Shown here one piece after another: positions 41,916 to 50,490 of a stretch of 64,000 nt of DNA. Within the stretch, counting starts at the first letter, position 1. Every line of letters begins with the position of its first letter. Position numbers and translations under genes: made by a program. Source of the stretch: Chloroflexota bacterium (GTDB taxonomy: Bacteria; Chloroflexota; Dehalococcoidia; Lucifugimonadales; UBA3495); NCBI GenBank assembly GCA_028873965.1, contig JAPPMU010000024.1, positions 144,933-208,932 on the forward strand, given 5' to 3'. The notes under the pieces are model-generated. The model was given only the letters and a program-made list of their open reading frames with translations, was not told the origin of the DNA and did not search any database.

Positions 41916-42020
41916 TGCAGTTCCGGTTGGCGGCTGGCATAAAAGCCACCGCCGCCATTTCATCTAACGAATTCCATCCACCGGCCATCACTCGCAGGCC
42001 CACATCCACAGGCAAAGAAA

Positions 42021-42647
42021 ATGCTCAAGGCGTTCCTCGGCAAGAAGATCGGCATGACCCAGGTGTTCAACGACGCCGGGCACGTCGTGCCCGTAACCGT
42101 TATCGAGGCCGGCCCCTGCGCCGTCACCCAGATCCGCACCGCAGAGAAAGACGGCTACGAATCGGTCCAGCTGGGGTTCGGACGGGTGCGCAAACCCAGC
42201 AAGCCCGAGGCGGGCCATCTGCGCGGCAGCCAGATCGGCCGCCGCCTGGAGGAAGTCCGCGCCGACGACACCGGCGAGTACGAAGTCGGCCAGCTGGTCT
42301 CGGTGGACATCTTTGAACCCGGCGAAATCGTGGACGTTATCGGCAAGTCCAAGGGTAAAGGGTTCGCCGGCACCATGAAACGCCACGGCTTCGGCGGCGG
42401 TCCCCGCACCCACGGTCAGTCGGACCGCGCGCGCGCGCCGGGTTCCATCGGAGGCGGCACCACACCGGGCAAGGTGTTCAAGGGACTGAAAATGTCCGGT
42501 CACATGGGCAATCGCCGGGTGACCGCCAAGGGGCTGGAAGTTGTCCGCGTGGACGCCGAGCGGAACCTGCTGATGGTCAAGGGCGGCATCCCCGGCGCTC
42601 CCAACAGCCCCGTAACGATCCGGAAAACAGGCAAGAGCCGGGCGTAA
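42021..42647 (+). CDS. rplC: 50S ribosomal protein L3
   Basis: This is a 208-residue L3 with [11 protein letters not shown], the long central extension [20 protein letters not shown] that reaches the peptidyl-transferase centre, and [19 protein letters not shown]. The Gln of the GGxxTHGQS-type motif is present and could be the methylation site seen in E. coli. It starts at MLKAFLGK after a weak AAAG site. Confidence 0.98.
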   Translation: MLKAFLGKKIGMTQVFNDAGHVVPVTVIEAGPCAVTQIRTAEKDGYESVQLGFGRVRKPSKPEAGHLRGSQIGRRLEEVRADDTGEYEVGQLVSVDIFEPGEIVDVIGKSKGKGFAGTMKRHGFGGGPRTHGQSDRARAPGSIGGGTTPGKVFKGLKMSGHMGNRRVTAKGLEVVRVDAERNLLMVKGGIPGAPNSPVTIRKTGKSRA

Positions 42648-42710
42648 GCGAGCCGAGCAGCCCGGAACCTCCGCTGCAAGCGGCCCATAACGCCAAGGAA
42701 CCGATCCGAA

Positions 42711-43376
42711 ATGGAACTCCCCGTACTGAATACCGGCGGCAACGCCATCGACACCATCGAGGTGGACGAGGCCGTATTTGACGTGCCCATGAACCAGACC
42801 CTGGTCCACCAGGCGCTGGTCATCTACCAGCTGAACCAGCGACAGGGCACACATTCCACCCGCACCCGCGCCGAAGTGTCCGGCGGGGGTCGCAAGCCCT
42901 GGATACAGAAGCACACGGGCCGCGCCCGCCAGGGCAGCATCCGCTCCCCGCAATGGCGACACGGCGGTATTGCCTTCGGACCCAAGCCCCGTGATTATCG
43001 AAAAGCCTTGCCTCGCGCGATGCGTCGCAAGGCTTTGCAGTGTGTCCTTTCCGAAAAAATCCGCGGCGGCCGCCTCATCTGCGTGGACTCCCTAGACAGC
43101 CTCGACGGCAAGACCAAGTCCATGAAGCAGGTGCTGGAGAACCTAAACATCTCCGGTTCGGTCCTCGTGGTCACTGAAGAAGCCCAGCAGAACGTGGCGC
43201 GGGCCGGCGGCAACCTGAAACAGGTGTGGACGCTCCCCTCGGACCTGGTGAACGCCAACGACGTCCTGAAGCGCCAAACCCTCCTGGTTACCGTGGGAGC
43301 CATTCGCCGCATCGCCGATCTGTGCCAGGCTCCCCGGCACCGCGCCCGCCGGGCGGAAAGTGGGGTGACGGAATAA
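42711..43376 (+). CDS. rplD: 50S ribosomal protein L4
   Basis: This is a 221-residue L4. The loop lining the exit tunnel is GGGRKPWIQKHTGRARQGSI, followed by FGPKPRDYRKALPRAMRRKA; the C-terminal Rossmann-like part includes NLKQVWTLPSDLVNANDVLK. L4 represses its own operon in E. coli. The stop TAA overlaps the ATG of rplW by one base. Confidence 0.97.
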   Translation: MELPVLNTGGNAIDTIEVDEAVFDVPMNQTLVHQALVIYQLNQRQGTHSTRTRAEVSGGGRKPWIQKHTGRARQGSIRSPQWRHGGIAFGPKPRDYRKALPRAMRRKALQCVLSEKIRGGRLICVDSLDSLDGKTKSMKQVLENLNISGSVLVVTEEAQQNVARAGGNLKQVWTLPSDLVNANDVLKRQTLLVTVGAIRRIADLCQAPRHRARRAESGVTE

Positions 43377-43660
43377 TGCACATCAGCGAAGTCCTCCTGC
43401 GCCCCACCATCACCGAAAAGAGCACCTTGCTCCAGGAAGAGGGGCAATACACCTTCGAAATCGCTCCCCGGGCCAACAAGACGCTGGTCAAGCAGGCGGT
43501 GGAAGAAAACTTCAACGTCACCGTGGTCAGCGTCAACATCACGCGCAATCACGGCAAGCGCAAGCGGTACGGCCCCCGTTTCAAGAAGCAGCCCGACGTG
43601 AAAAAGGCCGTGGTCACGCTGCAAGTCGGCGACCGCATCGACCTGATCGAGGGCCTGTAG
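43376..43660 (+). CDS. rplW: 50S ribosomal protein L23
   Basis: This is a 94-residue L23, the docking site for trigger factor and SRP at the tunnel exit. The segment VLLRPTITEKSTLLQEEGQY is typical, with RKRYGPRFKKQPDVKKAVVTL at the C-terminal half. The start is the ATG at 43376, which overlaps the rplD stop; a much longer open frame from 43226 lies inside rplD and is rejected. Confidence 0.97.
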   Translation: MHISEVLLRPTITEKSTLLQEEGQYTFEIAPRANKTLVKQAVEENFNVTVVSVNITRNHGKRKRYGPRFKKQPDVKKAVVTLQVGDRIDLIEGL

Positions 43661-43696
43661 CCAACCCGCCGCCCGTCGGTATCGAGAGCTGAAACC

Positions 43697-44533
43697 ATGC
43701 CCCTGAAAAACCTGCGCCCCATAACGCCCGGCACGCGCAACGCGGTGCGTCCCTCATTCGAGGAAATCACCACCAAGAAGCCGGAGAAGTCCCTGCTGGA
43801 ACCGCTGCAGAAGCGCGGCGGCCGGAACAACAAGGGTCGCATCACCGCGTACCACCGCGGCGGCGGCTCCCGCCGCATGTACCGTCGCATCGACTTCAAG
43901 CGCCGCAAGGACGGCGTGCCGGCAAAGGTCAAGACCATCGAGTACGACCCAAACCGGACCACCCGCATCGCCCTGCTGCACTATGCCGACGGCGAGAAGT
44001 CGTACATCCTCGCGCCGGTAAACCTGTCCGTTGGGGACACCGTGCAGTCCGGCCCCAACGCTGAGATCAGCCCCGGCAACACCCTGCCGCTGCGCAACAT
44101 CCCCACCGGTACCGTGGTGCACAACCTGGAGTTGACCCCCGGCCGCGGCGGCCAGTTGGTTCGCGGCGCCGGCACCGGTGCGCAGGTACTGTCCCGTGAG
44201 GGCGATTACGTGCTGATCCGCCTCCCCTCGGGCGAAATGCGCCGTATCCTGCTCAACTGCCGCGCCAGCGTCGGGCAGCTCTCCAACCCCGACCACAAGA
44301 ACGAAAGCCTGGGCAAGGCCGGAGCCAAGCGGCACCTGGGCCGACGGCCCCACGTGCGCGGCGTCGCCAAGAACCCGGTGGATCACCCCCACGGCGGCGG
44401 TGAAGGCCGCTCCCCCATCGGGATGCCCGGCCCCAAGTCGCCCTGGGGAAAGCCCACCCTGGGACACAAGACCCGCAACAAGAAGAAGACCTCCAGCCGC
44501 TTCATCGTCCGCGGACGCCGCTGGCGGAGGTAG
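43697..44533 (+). CDS. rplB: 50S ribosomal protein L2
   Basis: This is a 278-residue L2 with the conserved [10 protein letters not shown] and [20 protein letters not shown] in the N-terminal half. The peptidyl-transferase loop [20 protein letters not shown] contains the essential His, followed by [16 protein letters not shown]. It is complete and normal in length. Confidence 0.98.
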   Translation: MPLKNLRPITPGTRNAVRPSFEEITTKKPEKSLLEPLQKRGGRNNKGRITAYHRGGGSRRMYRRIDFKRRKDGVPAKVKTIEYDPNRTTRIALLHYADGEKSYILAPVNLSVGDTVQSGPNAEISPGNTLPLRNIPTGTVVHNLELTPGRGGQLVRGAGTGAQVLSREGDYVLIRLPSGEMRRILLNCRASVGQLSNPDHKNESLGKAGAKRHLGRRPHVRGVAKNPVDHPHGGGEGRSPIGMPGPKSPWGKPTLGHKTRNKKKTSSRFIVRGRRWRR

Positions 44534-44583
44534 TAACCCAACCCTCGTGCCGCCCTGCGGCCCGACAGGCAGCGTTTGTCACC

Positions 44584-44868
44584 ATGTCAAGGTCAATCAA
44601 AAAAGGACCGTACGTCCACCCCAAACTGCTCAAGAAGGTCAACCGGGTTCGCGAATCCGGCGAGGCCACCGTCATCCGCACCTGGTCGCGGGATTCGATG
44701 ATCATGCCCGAAATGGTCGGGCTGAACTTCGGCGTCCACGACGGTCGGCGTCACGTGCCGGTGTTCATCACCGAGAACATGGTGGGGCACCGCCTGGGCG
44801 AATTCGCGCCGACGCGCACCTATCGCGGCCACGTCGCCCGGTCGGAACGCTCCAGCAGGGTGAGGTGA
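44584..44868 (+). CDS. rpsS: 30S ribosomal protein S19
   Basis: This is a 94-residue S19 with [39 protein letters not shown] and the C-terminal [15 protein letters not shown]. It is located near the A-site finger in the 30S head and binds with S13. It is five bases upstream of rplV. Confidence 0.98.
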   Translation: MSRSIKKGPYVHPKLLKKVNRVRESGEATVIRTWSRDSMIMPEMVGLNFGVHDGRRHVPVFITENMVGHRLGEFAPTRTYRGHVARSERSSRVR

Positions 44869-44872
44869 CGTT

Positions 44873-45217
44873 ATGCCAGCGGTGCGAGCAATGGCCAAGC
44901 AGGTGGGCGCCTCCCCCAAGCGTCTCAAGCCCATCATGGACGCGGTCCGCGGCATGACCGTCAACGACGCCCTGGACCACCTGAGCCTGATGCAGTCCCC
45001 CTGGGCGCGGTCGGTGGCCAAGGTCGTCCAGTCGGCGGCGTCCAACGCCGAGAACAACGAGTTCATGAATCGCAACGAGCTGCGCATCACGCGCATTTCG
45101 GCAGACCAGGCGCGGCCGCTCAAGCGTTTTCGGCCCCGCGCCAGAGGCCGGATTGGACGGGTTACCCGCCGCTCCAGCCACATCATCATCGAAGTGGACG
45201 AGATAGAGGAGCGCTAA
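44873..45217 (+). CDS. rplV: 50S ribosomal protein L22
   Basis: This is a 114-residue L22. It has VGASPKRLKPIMDAVRGMTV, the Asn-rich SAASNAENNEF block and the extended loop PRARGRIGRVTRRSSHIII that lines the exit tunnel and macrolide site. The ATG follows GAGGTGACGTT, which overlaps the end of rpsS. Confidence 0.97.
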   Translation: MPAVRAMAKQVGASPKRLKPIMDAVRGMTVNDALDHLSLMQSPWARSVAKVVQSAASNAENNEFMNRNELRITRISADQARPLKRFRPRARGRIGRVTRRSSHIIIEVDEIEER

Positions 45218-45219
45218 CT

Positions 45220-45957
45220 ATGGGACACAAAACCCATCCCTTCGGCTTCCGCCTGGGCATCATCAAGGACTGGCGCACCCACTGGTACGCCAACAACGGC
45301 GCCCAGTACCGGGCCGGCGTGCAGCAGGACCTCTCCTTGCGCCGCACCATCCATGACGAGTACCGCGCCTTCTCCGACGCCGGCATCGCCAAGATCGAGA
45401 TCGACCGCACTGCCCAGGAAACCATCGTCAACATCCACTCGGCCCGGCCCGGCATCCTGATCGGCCGCGACGGCGACCGGGTCAAGGGTCTCCGCGCCCG
45501 CCTGGAGGATATGACCTCCGGCATGCTCCGTCTGAACATCATCGAGATCGAGCAGCCGGAAATGGACCCGTTCCTGGTTGGCCGCAACATCGCCGACCAG
45601 CTGAGCCGTCGCGTGGCCTACCGCCGCGCCATGCGCCAGGCCGCCCTGCGCACCATGCAGGCCGGCGCCGAGGGCATCAAGATCATCACCAAGGGCCGGA
45701 TCTCCGGCGCGGAAATCGCCCGCACCGAGAAGCTCATGATGGGCCAGGTGCCGCTGCACACGCTGCGCGCCGACATCGATTACGCGCTGGCCGAGGCTCA
45801 CACCGCCATGGGCCGCATCGGCATCAAGGTCTGGATCTACAAGGGCCAGATCATGCCGCCGGCCGCCGAGGAAGACGGTGAGCTGGACAGCATCGAGTTC
45901 CGCGTCACCAGCCAGGACACCGAAGCCGAACTGCAGGCCGCCGAGTTCGAGAACTAG
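45220..45957 (+). CDS. rpsC: 30S ribosomal protein S3
   Basis: This is a 245-residue S3. The N-terminal GHKTHPFGFRLGIIKDWRTHW and KH-domain signature RPGILIGRDGDRVKGLRARL are present, then the C-terminal RISGAEIARTEKLMMGQVPL. The final 25 residues (AAEEDGELDSIEFRVTSQDT) are acidic. It lies two bases after rplV. A palindromic repeat follows before rplP. Confidence 0.97.
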   Translation: MGHKTHPFGFRLGIIKDWRTHWYANNGAQYRAGVQQDLSLRRTIHDEYRAFSDAGIAKIEIDRTAQETIVNIHSARPGILIGRDGDRVKGLRARLEDMTSGMLRLNIIEIEQPEMDPFLVGRNIADQLSRRVAYRRAMRQAALRTMQAGAEGIKIITKGRISGAEIARTEKLMMGQVPLHTLRADIDYALAEAHTAMGRIGIKVWIYKGQIMPPAAEEDGELDSIEFRVTSQDTEAELQAAEFEN

Positions 45958-45963
45958 CTATTT

Positions 45964-46054
45964 GTCAGAATCAGGATTTACAAGATTTCAGGATTTTCGG
46001 GATTGAGTTCCCTAATCTTGCTAATCCTATGATCCTGTAAATCCTGATTCTGAC
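45964..46054. repeat. Palindromic repeat, family A, inside the S10 operon
   Basis: The ends are perfect 19-bp inverted repeats, GTCAGAATCAGGATTTACA and TGTAAATCCTGATTCTGAC, 91 bp apart overall. It fills almost the whole rpsC-rplP gap. The transcript would fold into a long hairpin. Confidence 0.85.
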
Positions 46055-46079
46055 GAAACTGATTACGGAGATTACCACC

Positions 46080-46520
46080 ATGCTTCAGCCTAAACGGACG
46101 AAATACCGCAAGATGGGTCGCGGCAAGCGGCGGGGCATGGCCACCACCGGGAGCACCGTGGAATTCGGCGAAATCGGTCTCAAAGCCTTGAGGCCCGAGT
46201 GGATCACCGCCCGGCAGATCGAGTCGGCCCGTATCGCCATCACCCGTCACCTGCAGCGCGGCGGCCGCACGTATATCCGCATTTTCCCGGACAAGCCGGT
46301 TTCCAAGAAGCCCGCCGAGGTGCGCATGGGTGGCGGCAAGGCGGCCAACGACCACTGGGTCGCCGTGGTCAAGCCGGGCCGCATCATGTTTGAGGTCGGC
46401 GGCGTACCCCTGGATCAGGCCGCGGAAGCCCTGGAGCGGGCCGCGCACAAGCTGCCCATTCCAACCAAGGTCGTTTACCGGGACCGCGTGAACTCGCTGC
46501 TGACCAGTTCAGCCAGGTGA
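46080..46520 (+). CDS. rplP: 50S ribosomal protein L16
   Basis: This is a 146-residue L16 starting [20 protein letters not shown] after the hairpin. Conserved features are [40 protein letters not shown] and the C-terminal [17 protein letters not shown]16 positions tRNA in the A site and organises the central protuberance. The length and motifs are normal. Confidence 0.97.
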   Translation: MLQPKRTKYRKMGRGKRRGMATTGSTVEFGEIGLKALRPEWITARQIESARIAITRHLQRGGRTYIRIFPDKPVSKKPAEVRMGGGKAANDHWVAVVKPGRIMFEVGGVPLDQAAEALERAAHKLPIPTKVVYRDRVNSLLTSSAR

Positions 46521-46528
46521 TTGCAGCT

Positions 46529-46720
46529 ATGAAGATGTACGAAATACGGGCGCTGACCGACCAGCAGATCGAGGAAGAGTTGCAGAAGTCCTACCGGGAA
46601 CTGATGAACCTCCGCTTCCGTGACGCCGTCAACCAGCTCACCGACACCAATCAGCCCCGCAAAACCCGCAAGGACATCGCGCGGATGCTCACCTGCCTGC
46701 GCGAGCGTCAACTCCAGTAG
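46529..46720 (+). CDS. rpmC: 50S ribosomal protein L29
   Basis: This is a 63-residue L29: MKMYEIRALTDQQIEEEL, NLRFRDAVNQLTDTNQPRK and KDIARMLTCLRERQL. I start it at ATG 46529, with AGGTGA upstream; a GTG at 46517 overlapping the rplP stop is an alternative. It sits at the tunnel exit beside L23. Confidence 0.95.
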   Translation: MKMYEIRALTDQQIEEELQKSYRELMNLRFRDAVNQLTDTNQPRKTRKDIARMLTCLRERQLQ

Positions 46721-46787
46721 CGATCCCGCCGATCGTCGCGACCGCGACCGTCACAACGCGCTGACAGAACTTTCAGGACTATCCTAA

Positions 46788-47171
46788 ATGGCCAAGACAA
46801 TGCGAAAGGTCCGGGTGGGCTCCGTGGTGAGCACCCGGATGGACAAAACCGCCGTCGTGGAACTGGTGTGGAAGCAACGCCATCGCGTCTACCGCAAGCA
46901 GATGCGTCGGGTCACCCGCTTCTACGTCCACGACCCGGAAGGACAATGCCGGATCGGCGACACGGTCCGCATCCAGGAAACCCGTCCGATCTCCCGCACC
47001 AAGCACTGGCGGCTCCTGGACATCCTCTCCCGGCGTCAGGTCGCCGAGGTTCGCGCCATTGAGCTGGAAGGCGACGCGGTGATCGAGCCGGACACGGACG
47101 CGGAAACCGATGACGCGATGCCGGTTGACGACATCAACGTAGAAAATACCGATGACGACGAGGATGCGTAA
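46788..47171 (+). CDS. rpsQ: 30S ribosomal protein S17 with acidic C-terminal extension
   Basis: This is a 127-residue S17, longer than the usual 80-90. The OB-fold core (residues 1-85) has GSVVSTRMDKTAVVELVW, HDPEGQCRIGDTVRIQETRP and SRTKHWRLLDIL. The last 40 residues are Asp/Glu-rich, ending NVENTDDDEDA. Acidic tails on S17 are not typical; this one may shield the basic core or bind a partner. It is followed immediately by rplN. Confidence 0.96.
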   Translation: MAKTMRKVRVGSVVSTRMDKTAVVELVWKQRHRVYRKQMRRVTRFYVHDPEGQCRIGDTVRIQETRPISRTKHWRLLDILSRRQVAEVRAIELEGDAVIEPDTDAETDDAMPVDDINVENTDDDEDA

Positions 47172-47540
47172 ATGATCCAGAGTTACACCAGGCTGCACGT
47201 GGCCGACAACAGCGGCGCGCGACGCATCCGGCTCATCAACATTCCCGGCTCCAGCCGGCGCAAGTACGCCTCGGTGGGCGACATCATCGTCTGCACCGTG
47301 CGCGAGGCTATTCCCAACTCGCCGGTGCGGAAAGGCTCGGTGGTCAAGGCCGTGGTCGTGAGACAGGCCGCGCCGCTGCTCCGTCCCGACGGCACCTACA
47401 TCAAGTTCGACGACAACGCCGCCGTGCTGATCAACGACAACCAGTTGCCCCGCGGCACCCGCATCTTCGGCCCCGTCGCCCGTGAGCTGCGCGACAAGGG
47501 GTTCATGCGGATCGTGTCCCTGGCGCCGGAGGTGGTGTGA
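47172..47540 (+). CDS. rplN: 50S ribosomal protein L14
   Basis: This is a 122-residue L14: [49 protein letters not shown] and [19 protein letters not shown]. It begins directly after rpsQ. Its stop is part of a 74-bp duplicated junction described separately. Confidence 0.98.
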   Translation: MIQSYTRLHVADNSGARRIRLINIPGSSRRKYASVGDIIVCTVREAIPNSPVRKGSVVKAVVVRQAAPLLRPDGTYIKFDDNAAVLINDNQLPRGTRIFGPVARELRDKGFMRIVSLAPEVV

Positions 47541-47636
47541 TGGCCCAAGCCAAAATGCGCCCCATCCCTCCCTTCATTCCGGCGAAAGGCGGAAACCAGC
47601 CGGAGGTGGTGTAATGGCCAAGACCAAAATCCGGCG
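47526..47636 (+). repeat. Tandem duplication of the rplN-rplX junction (74-bp period)
   Basis: CCGGAGGTGGTGT followed by ATGGCC...CAAAAT occurs at 47526 and again at 47600. The first copy carries the rplN stop (TGA) and an ATG that opens a 24-codon frame (47540-47614) ending in PEVV like L14 itself. The second copy carries the true rplX start. Between them lies a piece matching the GTCATTCCGGCGAAAG repeat family. Confidence 0.75.
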
Positions 47637-47886
47637 CGGCGACGACGTGCTGGTCATCGCCGGCAAGGACAAGGGCAAAACCGGCCGCGTCCTCAACATG
47701 GTGCCCGAAAAGAACCGGGTCATCGTCGAAGGGGTCAACATCGTAACCAAGCACTACAAGCCGCGCCCGGGCATTCGCCAGGGCGGCCGCGTGCAGCAGG
47801 AAGCCTCCATCCACATCTCCAACATCAAGCTCATCCAGAGCAATTACACCGAACCGAGCACTCAGTTCCGCAATCGGGACGAGTAA
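47614..47886 (+). CDS. rplX: 50S ribosomal protein L24
   Basis: This is a 90-residue L24 with [20 protein letters not shown] (KOW motif), [16 protein letters not shown] and [19 protein letters not shown]. The true start is ATG 47614, preceded by GGAGGTGGTGTA within a duplicated sequence. L24 initiates 50S assembly. An upstream frame from 47482 is a shadow of rplN. Confidence 0.97.
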   Translation: MAKTKIRRGDDVLVIAGKDKGKTGRVLNMVPEKNRVIVEGVNIVTKHYKPRPGIRQGGRVQQEASIHISNIKLIQSNYTEPSTQFRNRDE

Positions 47887-47906
47887 CCCTCTCGGGAGTG
47901 ATCCCA

Positions 47907-48554
47907 ATGGCTACTGACCAGCAGGAAAGAACCGAACAGGGCGGAGGCCGCCGCCAGCGGCGCCGGCAGGAAGAGGCCGAATCCAACGGCGCCGAGCCGA
48001 CGGAACTGCCGCCTCCCGCCTTTAAGATCCGCTTCCGGGATGAAATCGTCCCGGCCATGGTGTCTGAGTTTGGGTACACCAGCCCCATGCAGGTGCCCCG
48101 GGTCACCAAGATCAACCTGAACATCGGCCTGGGCGAGGCGCTGACCAACGGTCGAGCCATGGAAAGCGCCGTCCGGGACCTGACCACCATCTCGGGTCAG
48201 AAGCCGGTCATCACCCGCGCCCGCCGGTCCATCGCCGGTTTCAAGGTCCGCCAGGGCAACCCCATCGGCACCACCGTCACCCTGCGTGGTGACCGCATGT
48301 ACTACTTCCTGGAGCGCCTGATCATCACGGCCCTGCCGCGTATTCGGGACTTCCGCGGCATCTCGCGCAACGGTTTCGACGGCCGGGGCAACTTCTCCCT
48401 GGGACTTCGCGAACAGATCGTGTTCCCGGAAATCGACTACAACAGCATTGACCGCCTGCGTGGGCTCCAGGTCACCATCACCACCAGTGCGAATAACGAC
48501 GCCGAGGCGGCGCGGCTGCTCGAACACTTCGAAATGCCCTTCGTCCGGCAGTAG
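47907..48554 (+). CDS. rplE: 50S ribosomal protein L5 with N-terminal extension
   Basis: This is a 215-residue L5, about 35 residues longer than usual. The extra N-terminus is Glu/Arg/Gln-rich ([17 protein letters not shown]) and probably disordered. The normal protein begins near residue 38 ([19 protein letters not shown]) and keeps [30 protein letters not shown] and the C-terminal [19 protein letters not shown]. The ATG at 47907 has CGGGAG upstream. L5 contacts 5S rRNA and P-site tRNA. Confidence 0.96.
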   Translation: MATDQQERTEQGGGRRQRRRQEEAESNGAEPTELPPPAFKIRFRDEIVPAMVSEFGYTSPMQVPRVTKINLNIGLGEALTNGRAMESAVRDLTTISGQKPVITRARRSIAGFKVRQGNPIGTTVTLRGDRMYYFLERLIITALPRIRDFRGISRNGFDGRGNFSLGLREQIVFPEIDYNSIDRLRGLQVTITTSANNDAEAARLLEHFEMPFVRQ

Positions 48555-48609
48555 GCTCGCCCGTCCCACCGGTACCGTGGCCTGAGCCAAACACAGGGAG
48601 ACAGGAACC

Positions 48610-48915
48610 TTGGCCAAGAAATCTTCCATCGTCAAGAACGAACGCCGCAAGCGCACCGTGGCCCAGTACGCCGACCAGCGGGCCGCGCTCTTGGCCGAGG
48701 CGCGGGATATGTCCCGCTCCGCCCGTGAGCGCTTCGAAGCCCGTCAGAAACTGGCCCTGCTGCCCCACGACGCTAATCCCAACCGCATCCGCAACCGGGA
48801 CGGCGCTACCGGCAGGCCCCGCGGCTACATCCGCCACTTCGGCCTGTCGCGCATCTCCTTCCGGGAAATGGCGTTGGACGGCCTGCTCCCCGGCGTGCGC
48901 AAGGCCAGCCTGTAA
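48610..48915 (+). CDS. rpsN: 30S ribosomal protein S14 (zinc-free type)
   Basis: This is a 101-residue S14 with a TTG start after GGGAGACAGG. NRDGATGRPRGYIRHFGLSR and the C-terminal FREMALDGLLPGVRKASL are typical. The cysteines of the zinc-binding short form are absent, so it is the long, zinc-independent type. An unrelated repeat-like AGGATAGACAGGATT lies just downstream before rpsH. Confidence 0.96.
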   Translation: MAKKSSIVKNERRKRTVAQYADQRAALLAEARDMSRSARERFEARQKLALLPHDANPNRIRNRDGATGRPRGYIRHFGLSRISFREMALDGLLPGVRKASL

Positions 48916-48971
48916 GGCTCTAATTACATCGATGCACAGGATAGACAGGATTTTCAAGGAGCCGTTCCGCG

Positions 48972-49370
48972 ATGCCCATTAACGACCCGGTTGCCGACAT
49001 GCTGACGCGCATTCGCAACGCCATCCAGGCCCGGCACCAGACGGTGCTGGTCCCCCAATCCAAGATGAAGGTCGCCATCGCCGACATCCTGAAGGCGCAG
49101 GGCTACATCCGCGACTGGGACCTGGCGCGCAACCAGAAATTCCCCACCATGCGGATCCACCTCACCTACAAGGACGACGACACCAACGCCATTCGCGGGC
49201 TGCGCCGAATCAGCAAGCCGGGACTGCGCGTGCACGTCGGCCGGGGCGAGATACCCCGGGTCTATGGCGGGTTGGGCATCGCCATAGTTTCTACCTCCCA
49301 GGGAATGATGACCGGATACGAGGCCTGGCGCAAAGGTATCGGAGGAGAGTTGGTCTGTTATGTCTGGTAA
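48972..49370 (+). CDS. rpsH: 30S ribosomal protein S8
   Basis: This is a 132-residue S8: NDPVADMLTRIRNAIQARHQ, YKDDDTNAIRGLRRISKPGL and STSQGMMTGYEAWRKGIGGE near the C-terminus. S8 is a primary 16S rRNA binder and the usual translational repressor of the spc operon. The 3' end overlaps the rplF start by 11 bases. Confidence 0.98.
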   Translation: MPINDPVADMLTRIRNAIQARHQTVLVPQSKMKVAIADILKAQGYIRDWDLARNQKFPTMRIHLTYKDDDTNAIRGLRRISKPGLRVHVGRGEIPRVYGGLGIAIVSTSQGMMTGYEAWRKGIGGELVCYVW

Positions 49371-49974
49371 CGAGATACCCGTCAGCGTCGGCGTCGCCGA
49401 GCGTGTGCCGCCCACCGAAAAACCACTGTCCCGCATCGGACGCCAGCCCATACCTCTGCCATCAGGGGTACAGGCTGAGGTCCTCTACGGCGGCATCAAG
49501 GTCACCGGCCCCCGCGGCGAGGTGATCCAGCGCTACCACCCGGAAGTCAACGTGAAGGTCGAGGGCGACCAGATCATTGTTGAAAGGATGACCGAGCGCA
49601 AGTTCCATCACTCGCTGCACGGCCTGACCCGATCCCTGATCGCCAACGCCGTTGTCGGCGTGACAGAAGGCTACAGCCGGACCCTGGAACTCATGGGTGT
49701 CGGATACCGCGTGCAGCAGAACGGCGCCGGCATCACGCTCAGCGTTGGTTACAGCCATACCGTCGACGTGTTCCCCGAAGACGGCCTGACCATGGAGGTC
49801 GAAGGCAACAACCGGGTTCATATCAGCGGCGTCGACAAGCAGAAGGTCGGCCAGTTGGCCGCCAAGGTCCGCAGGGTCCGGCCGCCCAACCGCTACAAGG
49901 AAAAGGGCATCCGGTACCAGGGCGAAGTCCTTCGCCTGAAGCCCGGCAAGGCCGCAGCGCGCCGCGCCGTCTAG
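49360..49974 (+). CDS. rplF: 50S ribosomal protein L6 with N-terminal extension
   Basis: This is a 204-residue L6. The usual start MSRIGR-PIPLP corresponds to LSRIGRQPIPLPSGV at residue 23, so 22 extra residues precede it. They arise from initiation inside the rpsH stop region and the true start may be later, but no ATG or GTG with a good site lies closer. VSVGVAERVPPTEKP would be the added peptide. The rest is normal, including PPNRYKEKGIRYQGEVLRLK. Confidence 0.95.
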   Translation: MSGNEIPVSVGVAERVPPTEKPLSRIGRQPIPLPSGVQAEVLYGGIKVTGPRGEVIQRYHPEVNVKVEGDQIIVERMTERKFHHSLHGLTRSLIANAVVGVTEGYSRTLELMGVGYRVQQNGAGITLSVGYSHTVDVFPEDGLTMEVEGNNRVHISGVDKQKVGQLAAKVRRVRPPNRYKEKGIRYQGEVLRLKPGKAAARRAV

Positions 49975-49998
49975 TCAGTATCCGTACATCCATCATTC

Positions 49999-50103
49999 GT
50001 CAGAATCAGGATTTTCAAGATTATATGATTGTCGGGATTACAACTCCGGCCAATGCCTGCCTTATCCTGAAAATCCAATAATCCCGTAAATCCTGATTCT
50101 GAC
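49999..50103. repeat. Palindromic repeat, family A, inside the spc operon
   Basis: The ends are 16-bp perfect inverted repeats (GTCAGAATCAGGATTT and AAATCCTGATTCTGAC), with further internal pairing (GGATTTTCA / TGAAAATCC). It fills the rplF-rplR gap like the copy between rpsC and rplP. Confidence 0.85.
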
Positions 50104-50130
50104 AATCTTGATTTCGAGAGCAAAAGAGCA

Positions 50131-50490
50131 ATGCCACGCGACAAAGACTCACGAAAACTCCGCATCGTCCGGCACCGTCGGGTCCGGAACAAGGTACACG
50201 GAACCCCCGAGCGGCCGCGCCTCTGCGTCTTCCGCAGCCTGAAAGGCATCTACGCGCAGGTGATTGACGACGTGGAAGGCCATACCCTGGCCTACGCCTC
50301 CAGCCACGAGATCAGCGGCGAAGAGGCCGCGCCCAAGACGGCCGCGTCGGCCGCCGTGGGCAAGCTGGTCGCCGAGCGCGCCCGGTCCGCCGGGGTGACC
50401 TCCGTGGTGTTCGACCGGGGCGGCTACCGGTTTCACGGCCGGGTCAAAGCCCTGGCCGATGCAGCCCGCGAAGGAGGGCTTGTATTCTGA
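50131..50490 (+). CDS. rplR: 50S ribosomal protein L18
   Basis: This is a 119-residue L18 that brings 5S rRNA into the large subunit: [40 protein letters not shown] and [20 protein letters not shown]. The length is normal. The stop overlaps the rpsE start (TGATG). Confidence 0.97.
   Translation: MPRDKDSRKLRIVRHRRVRNKVHGTPERPRLCVFRSLKGIYAQVIDDVEGHTLAYASSHEISGEEAAPKTAASAAVGKLVAERARSAGVTSVVFDRGGYRFHGRVKALADAAREGGLVF

Noticed and set aside
47540..47614. 24-codon frame as an independent gene
   Set aside because: It arises from duplication of the rplN-rplX junction; I report it as a finding but have no evidence that it is a conserved peptide.
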